In this document: positions 32,201-39,046 of the stretch, in pieces
Position numbering within the stretch: position 1 is the first letter of the stretch
Layout of the letters: the number at the start of each line of letters is the position of its first letter
Assembly: GCA_017516265.1 (NCBI GenBank)
Contig: JAFXDL010000124.1
Span: forward strand, 1 to 39,046
Direction of reading: 5' to 3'
Source: Bacteroidaceae bacterium
GTDB taxonomy: Bacteria; Bacteroidota; Bacteroidia; Bacteroidales; Bacteroidaceae
DNA: 39,046 nt
Program-made: the position numbers and the translations under genes
The notes under the pieces: model-generated
What the model was told of the DNA's origin: nothing
The model's input: only the letters and a program-made list of their open reading frames with translations
Databases searched by the model: none

Positions 32201-33991
32201 AACTGTAAAGTTCAATGCGCTGTGCTCTTCATTCGTTCCTACTTGTCCGTTGACGGGTTGGAAAGAAGTCAGGGCTGCAATTCCACCATCTGTACGGACA
32301 CCTGTAATAGTCAGTTCTGAACCGTGTGAGAATTCCGCCACAGACAGGAGTCCCGGAGTTGTCACTTCGCCCGTTGTCGGGTTCTTTTGTCCTTCGTGGA
32401 ATGGCCATGCGATGGTGTAATCCTTCAGTTCGACAGGTCCCATTTCTTTTTCTCCCACTTCTGCATTGACGGTCAGATAGTCCATATTCCAGTTGCTGGC
32501 AAACCCGTTTCCTGCAATCAGTCTTACGATGACCTGCTCCTTGTTGTTGGCAGACAGGGTGATGGTGTTCGGGTTGTATATCCACCAATTTCCGGCAGTC
32601 TTGCCTGTGCTGGCAGCAGCCCATGTTTGTCCGCCGTCAGTAGAGACTACAGCTTCCAATGCGGCTTCAGCATTCTGCCCATAGGCTATGGCATAGTCAA
32701 TGGAGATGTTTTTGTAACCTTTAGTGGAGAACTGCACTTCGTAGTATGCATTGTGCTGTAGAGCGTCAGTATAGTCTGTGATGGCATTGGCTGTGCTGTT
32801 CTCAATGCGGAACACCTGATTCTGGTATCCGGTACAGATTTGCCAATAGCGTGCTTCTGATTTTGCAGTCATCAGATAATTGTCTTTTTCTCCCATGAAT
32901 GTGTTCGGGTAGAAATAGGGGATTTGTGTAGCAAAGTAGGTAGCACTGATTTCGGCCCAGTCTTTGTTGGCATTGGGGACATAGATATCTTTTCCTTCTA
33001 CATTCTCAGTGTCGTATCCATTGTCAAAAGTCCATTTCGCCAATGTCACGGGAGTACCGACGGGAAGCTCCTCTTCTTCATAGACAGCGGTTAAATTCAA
33101 ATTTCCGCTGATGGTAAAGGTGTAGGGATTTTCCGTAGCTATAACATTTCCTTCTGCATCTTTCCATTCCTTGAAAGCAAAGCCCAAGTTGGCGGTAGCA
33201 GTAGCTGTAACTTCTGTCCCTGCTGTAAGTCCTGTTGCCAGTGGTGCAATAGTCACGATTCCTGCGGATTCGGGTTGATTCCCTGTTTTCACACTGTAAG
33301 TTTCCTCAAAAGAAGTGGCGGCAGTTCCGGTAATGGTCAACTTGTCCATGTTCCAGTTGCTGGCACAATCATTGGTGGCAAACAAGCGGACAATCACTTT
33401 GTCTGCATTGGCTGCGGGAATGGCAATACTACGTTCTTCATACACAAACCAAGCGCTTGATGTGGTGTATGAACCAATAACATTCCATGTGGCGCCATTA
33501 TCAGTTGACATGGCTGCTGTCATTTCACAAGCGGCATTGTTTCCGTATGCAATGACGATGTTCATGTTGACATCCTTGTATCCTGTTGTAGGGAATGTCA
33601 TCTCATAGTAGGCATTGTGCTGTGTCGCATCGGTGTAATCAGTGATGGCGTTGGCACCGCTAATCATACGGAACACCTTCACTTCCCATCCTGTTGTCAC
33701 CTGCCAATATTGGCCATTCGAAAAGGCCGACAGTTGATAATTTGCAGCTTCTGTTGCTGCAACTTCAGGATAGAATGTTGGAACTTGATCCTTGAAATAG
33801 TAATGCCCGATGTCGGCATAAGCACCTTTGTTTGGAGTGTAGTACATGGAAGTACCCTCTCCGGCTGTAGCTTCGTAACCTCCTTCAAAACTCCAATGTG
33901 CCAACGTGTCAGGAGTAGTCTCCTGAGCGATGACATTCAAAGCGAGCAGTGAACTGGCAAGAGCCAAGCCTAATGTCTTCATACTTTTCAT
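29222..33991 (-). CDS. Giant multidomain pectin methylesterase (CE8)
   Basis: CE8 enzymes remove methyl esters from homogalacturonan so that lyases and hydrolases can act. The 1589-residue protein has a signal peptide (MKSMKTLGLALASSLLALNVIAQ). Two copies of a 220-residue beta-sandwich module follow (about 25-235 and 315-530; both with TDALQHNAYYE-type and ASNWNMD-L motifs). InlB/Big_9-like repeats sit between and after them (about 240-310, 705-865). Next are another beta module, a Big_5 domain (about 1035-1130) and CE8 (about 1145-1450). The CE8 motifs are QALAL, SYQDTW, GAVDFIYN (nucleophile Asp) and WLGRPW. The end resembles a C-terminal sorting domain (IHTVNGVQLKALQPGLNI...RKVMK). Confidence 0.92.
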   Translation of the reverse strand: MKSMKTLGLALASSLLALNVIAQETTPDTLAHWSFEGGYEATAGEGTSMYYTPNKGAYADIGHYYFKDQVPTFYPEVAATEAANYQLSAFSNGQYWQVTTGWEVKVFRMISGANAITDYTDATQHNAYYEMTFPTTGYKDVNMNIVIAYGNNAACEMTAAMSTDNGATWNVIGSYTTSSAWFVYEERSIAIPAANADKVIVRLFATNDCASNWNMDKLTITGTAATSFEETYSVKTGNQPESAGIVTIAPLATGLTAGTEVTATATANLGFAFKEWKDAEGNVIATENPYTFTISGNLNLTAVYEEEELPVGTPVTLAKWTFDNGYDTENVEGKDIYVPNANKDWAEISATYFATQIPYFYPNTFMGEKDNYLMTAKSEARYWQICTGYQNQVFRIENSTANAITDYTDALQHNAYYEVQFSTKGYKNISIDYAIAYGQNAEAALEAVVSTDGGQTWAAASTGKTAGNWWIYNPNTITLSANNKEQVIVRLIAGNGFASNWNMDYLTVNAEVGEKEMGPVELKDYTIAWPFHEGQKNPTTGEVTTPGLLSVAEFSHGSELTITGVRTDGGIAALTSFQPVNGQVGTNEEHSALNFTVIPKRGITITPKQLSFKAARVGTNGGKFDVVVICGEDTVTVAEGFTPQLVKEAPYYSDCVYDLSNLPATTDKIVAKIYIKGLANNKQYAFSDITITADIEGTVLPTPSYTLATKIGMKGAGNISINPSGAEFDEGTMIELKASENFGYHFTGWYDAEGNEVSTDNPYRFQIAANTDLTAQYSKSNVYALNLKVIDDMENTYGNANLVTIVPDGNIINGVHYYEEGTDVKLTVNNNKILSFTGWEDKSTNAERIINMDGEKNLTVNYAVADYIVAWDLYQDSPNTERAADYRSNTENGGLLSLRKADGSTRSWLTRGVNNGAEEGRWGARIWSLLSDGWYWEISFSTKGYSNITFSNGFGHSYNTYAVMKAEYSVDGTNFTEVGTYDIPTRGWVDGEFTLPAEANNQNRVWIRWMPGSEELVGNESDYDGLSIGDIFVLGESEQANDQVAPVLVGSNPENNATGASATGSIVLTFNERIKAGTGTATLNGEAIAPNVNGKTAVFQYSGLDYNTAYSFTLPAGVITDRSGNAYEGITLNFTTMERTQPVARLYDAVVAADGSGDYLTVQEAIDAAPEGRAIPWLIFIKNGEYKGHVDVPKNKPYLHFIGQERDKVIITDDKLCGGDNALHVSVGATVVVNANDCYFDNLTLENSWGHDKQAGPQALALNTTGDRTVFKNVAMLSYQDTWITPSTSNYRAYVKDCFIEGAVDFIYNSGNIYIDNTTLYINRKSGGYIVAPSHGADVEWGYVFMNCRITAPGVPSETDVWLGRPWHNSPKTVFINTIAEVTIPAKGWYPTMGGLPVLWADYNTMDGNGNPVDLSQREDTYYYTVKETGEKVYGKAKNYLTAEEAAQYTVKNVLSGKDNWQPAIITESCAAPVATWNDDKSTLSWEAVPYAICYVIVKNGKDVEFTTETTISAEAGATYMVYAANEQGGLSAGCDPNATGIQSAVAAEAQIVAIHTVNGVQLKALQPGLNIVTMQDAQGNIIVRKVMK

Positions 33992-34056
33992 GATAGTTTT
34001 TTTGTTTTAATTGATGATATAATAATTGTTTTTGTGTGTTTCTTGAGTTACTGGCA

Positions 34057-34106
34057 ACCAGTTACTAGTGGTCTCCTGTATTTACAACCGGCCACTAGCA
34101 ACTGGT
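34057..34106. repeat. Hairpin between CE12-like and CE8 genes
   Basis: ACCAGTTACTAGTGG (34057-34071) pairs with CCACTAGCAACTGGT (34092-34106) over 15 bp with one mismatch. It lies 16 nt after the CE12-like stop on the minus strand and could reduce read-through into the CE8 gene or protect the upstream mRNA. Confidence 0.6.
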
Positions 34107-34121
34107 CATTCGTAGCTTTTA

Positions 34122-35996
34122 CTACTTCCTTACAATCTTTTTTCCTCTCATTACGTATATACAGCCCTTTTTCGGAGTCTTCACCAGACGTCCCATCAGG
34201 TCATACATTTCATTCATGCTCCCATCTGTGGTTACGGCTGTGATGCCTGTGGCATCCGACGCCATACCGTGGATATAGACATCGCTCAGGCAGATGGTTT
34301 TTCCTGTTGCTTCACTTTTGTACCAGGGATAGACGCGCAGGTACAGGCTCTGGCCATCGCTGATGCTCACCACGGGGATGCTCTCTATGGCATACACGGT
34401 GTTGCCGGCCATGTTGGACATTTCCTGAATCAGAGTTGCATTGGAGAAGTCTGCATCTGTGGCATAGTAAATCTTGCAGCGCATACCACTGCCTCCGGCT
34501 CCAGCCACGAAGAGGCTTATCTTGTCGATGTCAATCTTTGTATTGGCTGGGGCGGTCATGCCGAATTGGATGTAACGGGTAGAAACCTCATCGATTTCAC
34601 CGGCAGGCCAAGTTTCTCCCTCAATGAGGTTACGTTGTGTCTTGTACGAGGCATCGCGTCCGGTTTCGGCTGGCCATACGGCGGCTTTGTTTATATTGGT
34701 GTATTTCTGCACGAACATGCCACTCCAACTTTCCTCTACAGCCATGCAGGGACCAGTGACTACGGCATTGGCATTGGCCGTCAGCGGATAGAGGACCGAC
34801 ACCTCTTCACCACCGCTCAAGTCAATGCATTCGGCTGTGAGGGGAAGGTCGCGGTTCACATTGCCATCTGTGGCGGTGAATGTACCGGTAAATGTGCCGG
34901 GGTTGTTCAGAGTAGTACGGATATAGACCGAGGTGATGAGATTTCCGCCTGTATAGTTGGCCGTCACACTCTGTGCGTAGTTGTTCTTGTCTGTTGACAC
35001 TTCAAACCCTTCGGATACGGTGAACGTGAATGTTCCTGTTGGGTTGCTCAGTCCGAAGGCCGAGATATTGAACTCCTTCACCAGTGTCTGTCCGGCATAA
35101 GCCTTTCCGAAGTCGCCCGTTGTGGGGCTGAAGGTAATGTCTGTACCCACAATGATGTGTTCTGCCAAAATCCCTTGTTCCTTCATGGCCTGGGCAAAGA
35201 GGCGGGCAATGAGTGTGGCGCCCATCTTCTTGGGATGTGTGCTGTCATCTGTGCAGAAGAGGTTTTCTGTACAGTAGCTTTCGCCGTAGCTCAGGTAGAG
35301 GTCGCGTGTCATCAGTGTCAGGTCAATGACGGGGACATCCTCATACTCGGCTGCTACATCGCGCAGTGCCTGTGCATAGTCGTAGGTGTTGTCACTTTCG
35401 GGCACACTTCCCTTTGAACTGCTGCCCAGGATGCTGAATGAATCTCCCAAATCGTGCATACCGTTGCGGCGGATGGTGTTCCCGCTGAAGTATTTGCGGC
35501 AGATGGGAGTGACGATGACGGGTTTGCCACCCTTCGCCTTGGTCTCTTCTATATACGCGCGTATATACTTCTTGAAAGTGCCGCTGGCAGTAGTTCCACG
35601 GTAGTCGATGTCGGCCGTGCTTCCTCCTTGGGCCGCGGTATAGGCTTTCAAGGTATCACCGTCCAGTCCGCCGTTCTTCTCATCATTGTGTGCGAATTGG
35701 ATGAGCACATAGTCACCTTCGTTCACATTGGCAATGACTGTCTTCCAATAGGCAGCTTCCAAGTAGAACGATTTGGATGAGGCACCGCTCTTTCCGCGGT
35801 TATTGATGACGACTTCATTGGCATTGAAAAATTGTTGGAGCATCTGGCACCAGCCACGTTTGTCCGTGGAGTTTTCGTCATAATTGGCCATGGTGGAGTC
35901 ACCGATAGTGTGTACTTTGATAGCGGCCGTAGCTGTGAGGGCACTCAGCATGAGTGCAGCGAGGGTGAGATACCAATGTTTGCAATTCCTTTTCAT
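34122..35996 (-). CDS. CE12-like rhamnogalacturonan acetylesterase (SGNH hydrolase)
   Basis: The 624-residue protein has a signal peptide (MKRNCKHWYLTLAALMLSALTATAA). Residues about 25-285 are an SGNH/GDSL hydrolase of the CE12 type: IGDSTMANY (Ser nucleophile), NRGKSGASS (Gly), IQFAHND (Asn) and DDSTHPKKMGA (Asp-His). CE12 enzymes deacetylate rhamnogalacturonan or other pectin. Residues about 290-400 form a beta-sandwich domain, and a lectin-like carbohydrate-binding region follows to about 580. The end (MYDLMGRLVKTPKKGCIYVMRGKKIVRK) resembles sorting domains. It lies just upstream of the CE8 gene with the AraC-type sensor further upstream, on the same strand; the three form a pectin locus. 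Confidence 0.88.
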   Translation of the reverse strand: MKRNCKHWYLTLAALMLSALTATAAIKVHTIGDSTMANYDENSTDKRGWCQMLQQFFNANEVVINNRGKSGASSKSFYLEAAYWKTVIANVNEGDYVLIQFAHNDEKNGGLDGDTLKAYTAAQGGSTADIDYRGTTASGTFKKYIRAYIEETKAKGGKPVIVTPICRKYFSGNTIRRNGMHDLGDSFSILGSSSKGSVPESDNTYDYAQALRDVAAEYEDVPVIDLTLMTRDLYLSYGESYCTENLFCTDDSTHPKKMGATLIARLFAQAMKEQGILAEHIIVGTDITFSPTTGDFGKAYAGQTLVKEFNISAFGLSNPTGTFTFTVSEGFEVSTDKNNYAQSVTANYTGGNLITSVYIRTTLNNPGTFTGTFTATDGNVNRDLPLTAECIDLSGGEEVSVLYPLTANANAVVTGPCMAVEESWSGMFVQKYTNINKAAVWPAETGRDASYKTQRNLIEGETWPAGEIDEVSTRYIQFGMTAPANTKIDIDKISLFVAGAGGSGMRCKIYYATDADFSNATLIQEMSNMAGNTVYAIESIPVVSISDGQSLYLRVYPWYKSEATGKTICLSDVYIHGMASDATGITAVTTDGSMNEMYDLMGRLVKTPKKGCIYVMRGKKIVRK

Positions 35997-36040
35997 TTGC
36001 AGCAGTATTAAAAGTGTAGTTAATAAATCAATTCACGCTG

Positions 36041-36048
36041 CAAAAATA
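36041..36048 (-). promoter_or_regulatory. -7 box for the CE12-like gene
   Basis: Minus-strand TATTTTTG (TAnnTTTG) lies 45-52 nt before the ATG at 35996. No standard -33 TTTG is seen, which suits a promoter that needs an activator such as the upstream AraC-type sensor. Confidence 0.5.
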
Positions 36049-36119
36049 GTACGAATAATCCGCTTGGAGGGGGAAAAAAGCGTCAAAGAGGTGGAGAAAT
36101 GGGGAAAAGTAAGTGAAGA

Positions 36120-36400
36120 ATGAAGAGTGCTGGGTTTATTTTAGGAGGGAGTTTATTAGGAGTGCAAGAGTTCAGGAGTTCAGGAGTGCAGAAGTGCAGG
36201 AGTACAGACGAATGTGCTGCTTGCATTTTTCCAATCAAGGTTCAAAGTTCCAAGTTTAAGTTTCAAGGTTCAACCCTTCACCTTGCACTAACTCACCAAC
36301 TCACTAACTCACTTCAAATACCAACTCACTATATTCAACCCTTCAACCAAATTACCCAATCATTCAATAAATCGTAATTAGTAAATCGTAAATAGTAAAT
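36120..36400. repeat. Gap filled with short oligonucleotide repeats
   Basis: AGTTCAGGAGTTCAGGAGTG (about 36165-36190), GGTTCAAAGTTCCAAGTTTA and TTCAACCCTTCACC (about 36240-36290), and CAACTCACTAACTCAC. No real gene is seen between the sensor's 3' end and the CE12 promoter. Confidence 0.6.
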
Positions 36401-36417
36401 ATCAATACAGCACCCGT

Positions 36418-39003
36418 TCACAGATTCTCCCCTCCATACAGGGAGGGGCAGGGGTGGGTCTCCTTGTATTCCGTAGGCGACACTCCCATAGTCTGCTTGA
36501 AACAGCGGCTGAAATATTTCGGGTCAGCGAATCCGCAGCGGTAAGCCACTTCGGAAACATTCAGCTCTCCACCTTCCAACAGTTGGCAGGCGCGTTTGAT
36601 GCGTGCTTCACGCAAGAGGTCAAGTGGAGTTACACCCAATGTCGATTTCAATTTGCGGTTCAGTCCCGAACGGCTGGTATGTACGGCATCGGCCATATCA
36701 CCGATGTTGATGTCAGCATCAGCCAGGTGTTCCTCTATGAATGTCATGATGCGGTGCATGAACAGTTCGTCTTCCTTGTTCATCTCCTGCTTCTTCTCCG
36801 TCTTGTGCAGTTCGCTGATGGGGGCCGCTTTTTCATCGGGCTTGTTCAGCAGTGCCAGGTATGCCTCCAGTGTCTCCCGTTTTTGTCGGTTTATTTTCTT
36901 TATATATATATAGGTATATAGGACGGTACCGATGATTGTCATTCCTATGAGGATATATAGCAGTATAGCCCAGCCCGTTTCCCAGAAGGTGGGTACGACT
37001 ATCAGTGTGATGGTACGGTTGTTTTCTACCCAGATGGCATCAGCATTTGTCGAGCAGATGTCCAGCGTGTAGTTTCCTGGCTTTATATCCAGGAATGTTG
37101 CCGATCTGCTTTTCCCTATGTTTGTCCAAGGAGCCTTTTCTCCTTTGCTGAGTCTGAAGGAGTAGTTGATGCGTTCAGCATTGGTGTAGTCAGTGGCTGC
37201 AAAATGTACAGTCAGGTTACGTTCGTGTGGTTGTAGAATTAACGTGTCAGCATTGCAAGCTTTCATCTCCAGCTCCTTATTCTGTACAGATATGGCAGTA
37301 ATAATCACAGGGGGGACATAGTCACTCTTCCTCATCTTTCCGGGTTCCATGGTGAAAGCCCCGTCGTGTAGGCCGAATAGCCATCGTCCGTCAGGAAGTC
37401 TGAGTGGGCGTGCTTCCGAGAATCTGTAAGTCCGTTGGAAAAAGTTTGCGTCAAAGCTATGGTTTATCTCCTCATAAGGGTTGAGGATGCAAATCTGGTT
37501 GACACACACCACCCACAGGCTCCCCTCATGTTCTGTCATTGCTAGGACCACATCAGAACCGAGACCGTTTTTTGAGTCGAAGTGCTTGAACTTTAAGGAA
37601 TCAGCCAACAGATTCTCCGTCATTATCTGGTTTACCCCTCCGTTTTCGGTACTGATGAAGATGTGTCCGTATGAATCTTGCAGAATATCCATGGTGGCAC
37701 TGCAGCTGATGCTTCCTGCTTGTCGGGCTTGTTTCACGTGGTGCCGGAAAGTCATTTTCTGAAAATCCTCACCTCCTTTTAGTTTTGTAACCAGAAGTCC
37801 TTCAGTCGTAGCAGCCAGCATGATGCTTTCATTGGTGATGTGCAGGTGTCTGACCTTTTTGCAGAGTTCTGCCGGATAGCCATCCAACCGATTCCCGTTG
37901 TGAACAAATTGGGGATTCTCGCTTTCAGGGTCAGGTATGCAGTTGATTCCTCCTCCCAATGTGGCAATCCACAGTCGGCTCCAGCTGTCTTCTTTGATGT
38001 CATACACATCATTGTGGCTCAACGAATGGTTGTCTTGTGGGTCGTGCACATAATGGCTGATGCGGAACGCTCCATCCTTTTGCTCCTCCAGTCGGAAGAG
38101 TCCTCCGGGTTTGCTTCCCATCCAGATGGTTCCTTTTGTACTCTGGGTAATGCAGTATATGGGCGCATGGAAAAGCGTATATTCTTTGTGCAGCCTGCCG
38201 TCAGTGCCCAAGTATCCCAACAAGTCACCCGTTGCATGATAGATGCGTATGGTCGCCTTGTCTCGTCCCGTGACCCAATATCTTCGTTGGCTATCCGTAA
38301 ACGTGCATCTTACGTGTGTCCCTTCCTCCTCGGGCAGATGCGTGATGGAGTTGTCAGTGAAGGTGAATTTATAGACTCCTCCCGTGAAGATAATCCACAG
38401 GTTGCCCTGTTTGTCCGAGAACCCGAACCTCAAATCCTTCATTGGTACCTCCAACGGATAGGGTATGGCTTCTCCCGTTGTGTTGTCCGTATAGAACATT
38501 TTCCCGTCATGAGTCACTGTCCAGGTATATCCGTTGGCATCACGATGGTGCAGATCTCCGTTTGCCAGGTTGTCCAGCCAGAATCCCTTGTATTTGGTCA
38601 GCAACTTCTGGTACAGCGTTTCGTCATCTTCGTCCGTTATATCATGAAAGGTGTAAGTCTTGGTGTCGAAGTAGTAGTATCCTTGGTCGCATTTGCAATA
38701 GATGTTCCCCTCTTCGGACAACCAGATGTTCCTTATTCTGTCATCAGTTTTGGTACATTCATCCTTTGGCCCTATCTTGAAGCATTTGAATTCATATCCG
38801 TCAAATCTGTTCAGTCCATTCCATGTGGCCATCCAAATGACACCGTTGTAGTCCTGCAGCATCTGGGTCACTCTCCATTGCGACAGTCCGTTGTTTTCGT
38901 CATATCGGGTCACCCTGCATGTGGGGGCGGCATTGGCTGCCATCCCATGCAACCACATCATGGTGGCTATCATCAGCATTTTGAGTATTACGGTAGTTTT
39001 CAT
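36418..39003 (-). CDS. Membrane-bound propeller sensor fused directly to an AraC-type DNA-binding domain
   Basis: The 861-residue protein has a signal-like N-terminal helix, then a large periplasmic region of two-component-regulator propeller repeats (NGLSQWRVTQMLQDYNGVIWMATWNGLNRFDG; IKEDSWSRLWIATLGGGI). A Y_Y_Y domain (about 590-665) and one transmembrane helix (about 678-702) come next. The cytoplasmic part is a short coiled linker followed by an AraC helix-turn-helix pair (about 750-850; RACQLLEGGELNVSEVAYRCGFADPKYFSRCFKQ). In the related hybrid two-component systems of Bacteroides, a histidine kinase and receiver lie between the membrane and the AraC domain; here both are absent. It most likely senses pectin fragments in the periplasm and activates the CE12/CE8 genes directly. 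Confidence 0.9.
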   Translation of the reverse strand: MKTTVILKMLMIATMMWLHGMAANAAPTCRVTRYDENNGLSQWRVTQMLQDYNGVIWMATWNGLNRFDGYEFKCFKIGPKDECTKTDDRIRNIWLSEEGNIYCKCDQGYYYFDTKTYTFHDITDEDDETLYQKLLTKYKGFWLDNLANGDLHHRDANGYTWTVTHDGKMFYTDNTTGEAIPYPLEVPMKDLRFGFSDKQGNLWIIFTGGVYKFTFTDNSITHLPEEEGTHVRCTFTDSQRRYWVTGRDKATIRIYHATGDLLGYLGTDGRLHKEYTLFHAPIYCITQSTKGTIWMGSKPGGLFRLEEQKDGAFRISHYVHDPQDNHSLSHNDVYDIKEDSWSRLWIATLGGGINCIPDPESENPQFVHNGNRLDGYPAELCKKVRHLHITNESIMLAATTEGLLVTKLKGGEDFQKMTFRHHVKQARQAGSISCSATMDILQDSYGHIFISTENGGVNQIMTENLLADSLKFKHFDSKNGLGSDVVLAMTEHEGSLWVVCVNQICILNPYEEINHSFDANFFQRTYRFSEARPLRLPDGRWLFGLHDGAFTMEPGKMRKSDYVPPVIITAISVQNKELEMKACNADTLILQPHERNLTVHFAATDYTNAERINYSFRLSKGEKAPWTNIGKSRSATFLDIKPGNYTLDICSTNADAIWVENNRTITLIVVPTFWETGWAILLYILIGMTIIGTVLYTYIYIKKINRQKRETLEAYLALLNKPDEKAAPISELHKTEKKQEMNKEDELFMHRIMTFIEEHLADADINIGDMADAVHTSRSGLNRKLKSTLGVTPLDLLREARIKRACQLLEGGELNVSEVAYRCGFADPKYFSRCFKQTMGVSPTEYKETHPCPSLYGGENL
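36429..36448 (-). repeat. Hairpin inside the last codons of the sensor gene
   Basis: CCCCTCC (36429-36435) and GGAGGGG (36442-36448) form a 7-bp stem with loop ATACAG. It encodes the terminal CPSLYGGE residues just before the stop at 36418-36420. The GC-rich sequence resembles that at 2.7 kb and may be a repeat that overlaps the gene end. Confidence 0.6.
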
Positions 39004-39037
39004 TGGTCGTTTTTGCTTTCCTGTGGATTACTTGCGA

Positions 39038-39045
39038 CAAAAATA
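39038..39045 (-). promoter_or_regulatory. -7 box for the sensor gene
   Basis: Minus-strand TATTTTTG lies 35-42 nt before the ATG at 39003. The -33 region is beyond the window edge. Confidence 0.45.
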
Positions 39046-39046
39046 C

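Noticed and set aside
36120..36377. 85-codon plus-strand frame
   Set aside because: It translates low-complexity intergenic repeats and has no family features.

Overview
The window looks like a chromosome segment of a gut-type Bacteroidales bacterium (Bacteroides, Phocaeicola or a close relative). The evidence is the promoter grammar (TTTG about 19-20 nt before TAnnTTTG, visible upstream of several genes), the lack of strong Shine-Dalgarno sites, and the protein families: BspA-like leucine-rich repeats, DUF5106 and DUF4369 lipoproteins, PadR/PspC modules, a propeller-type AraC regulator and pectin esterases. Species cannot be named from sequence alone.

Layout. 1-600: right edge of a prophage or integrative element (3' part of a small-terminase-like gene, a terminator, direct repeats) abutting tRNA-Arg(CCT), a likely integration site. 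695-6166 (minus strand): epoxyqueuosine reductase queG, a polysaccharide deacetylase, and a large DUF2723 membrane protein of the TMEM260/protein O-mannosyltransferase-like family. 6167-7158: almost 1 kb without a gene, holding palindromic repeats and an unusual 23-bp-period hairpin array flanked by TGTATAAATATACA-type boxes. 7159-10379: a BspA-like LRR protein and, divergently, a DUF5106 thioredoxin-like lipoprotein. 10621-14128 (minus): DMT transporter, miaB, xerD. 14199-16967 (plus): aroQ, an O-methyltransferase, rbfA and a LolC/E-type permease; xerD and aroQ share a compact divergent promoter. 16970-24443: a methyltransferase, an apparently highly expressed TPR/OmpA-like lipoprotein, a thioredoxin-fold lipoprotein without active-site cysteines, a YifB/ComM ATPase and an Omp28-like secreted protein. 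24990-27580: a PadR-PspC-PspC envelope-stress-type operon with a clear candidate operator. 27732-28931: an AAA_14/DUF4143 ATPase with three helically phased repeats upstream. 29222-39003 (minus): a pectin-processing locus with an AraC-type membrane sensor, a CE12-like acetylesterase and a giant CE8 pectin methylesterase.

The most distinctive non-coding content is a set of intergenic repeat families. One (arms around GAGGGTGTGTCAAA) occurs three times, each just 3' of a gene and in the same orientation relative to it. A second (arms around AGGCACGGATTACACGGAT) occurs five times. MITE-like GC-rich inverted repeats lie near 1.8 and 2.7 kb. Several genes have better starts than their longest reading frame, as judged from promoter position or ATG versus TTG: DUF2723, miaB, xerD, aroQ, the 16970 methyltransferase and the AAA ATPase.

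No CRISPR array, rRNA or intact transposase is visible. No single undescribed multi-gene system is evident. The best candidates for something new are the 6.6-kb hairpin array, the phased repeats before the AAA ATPase, and the gene-3'-end repeat family that carries a promoter-like box.
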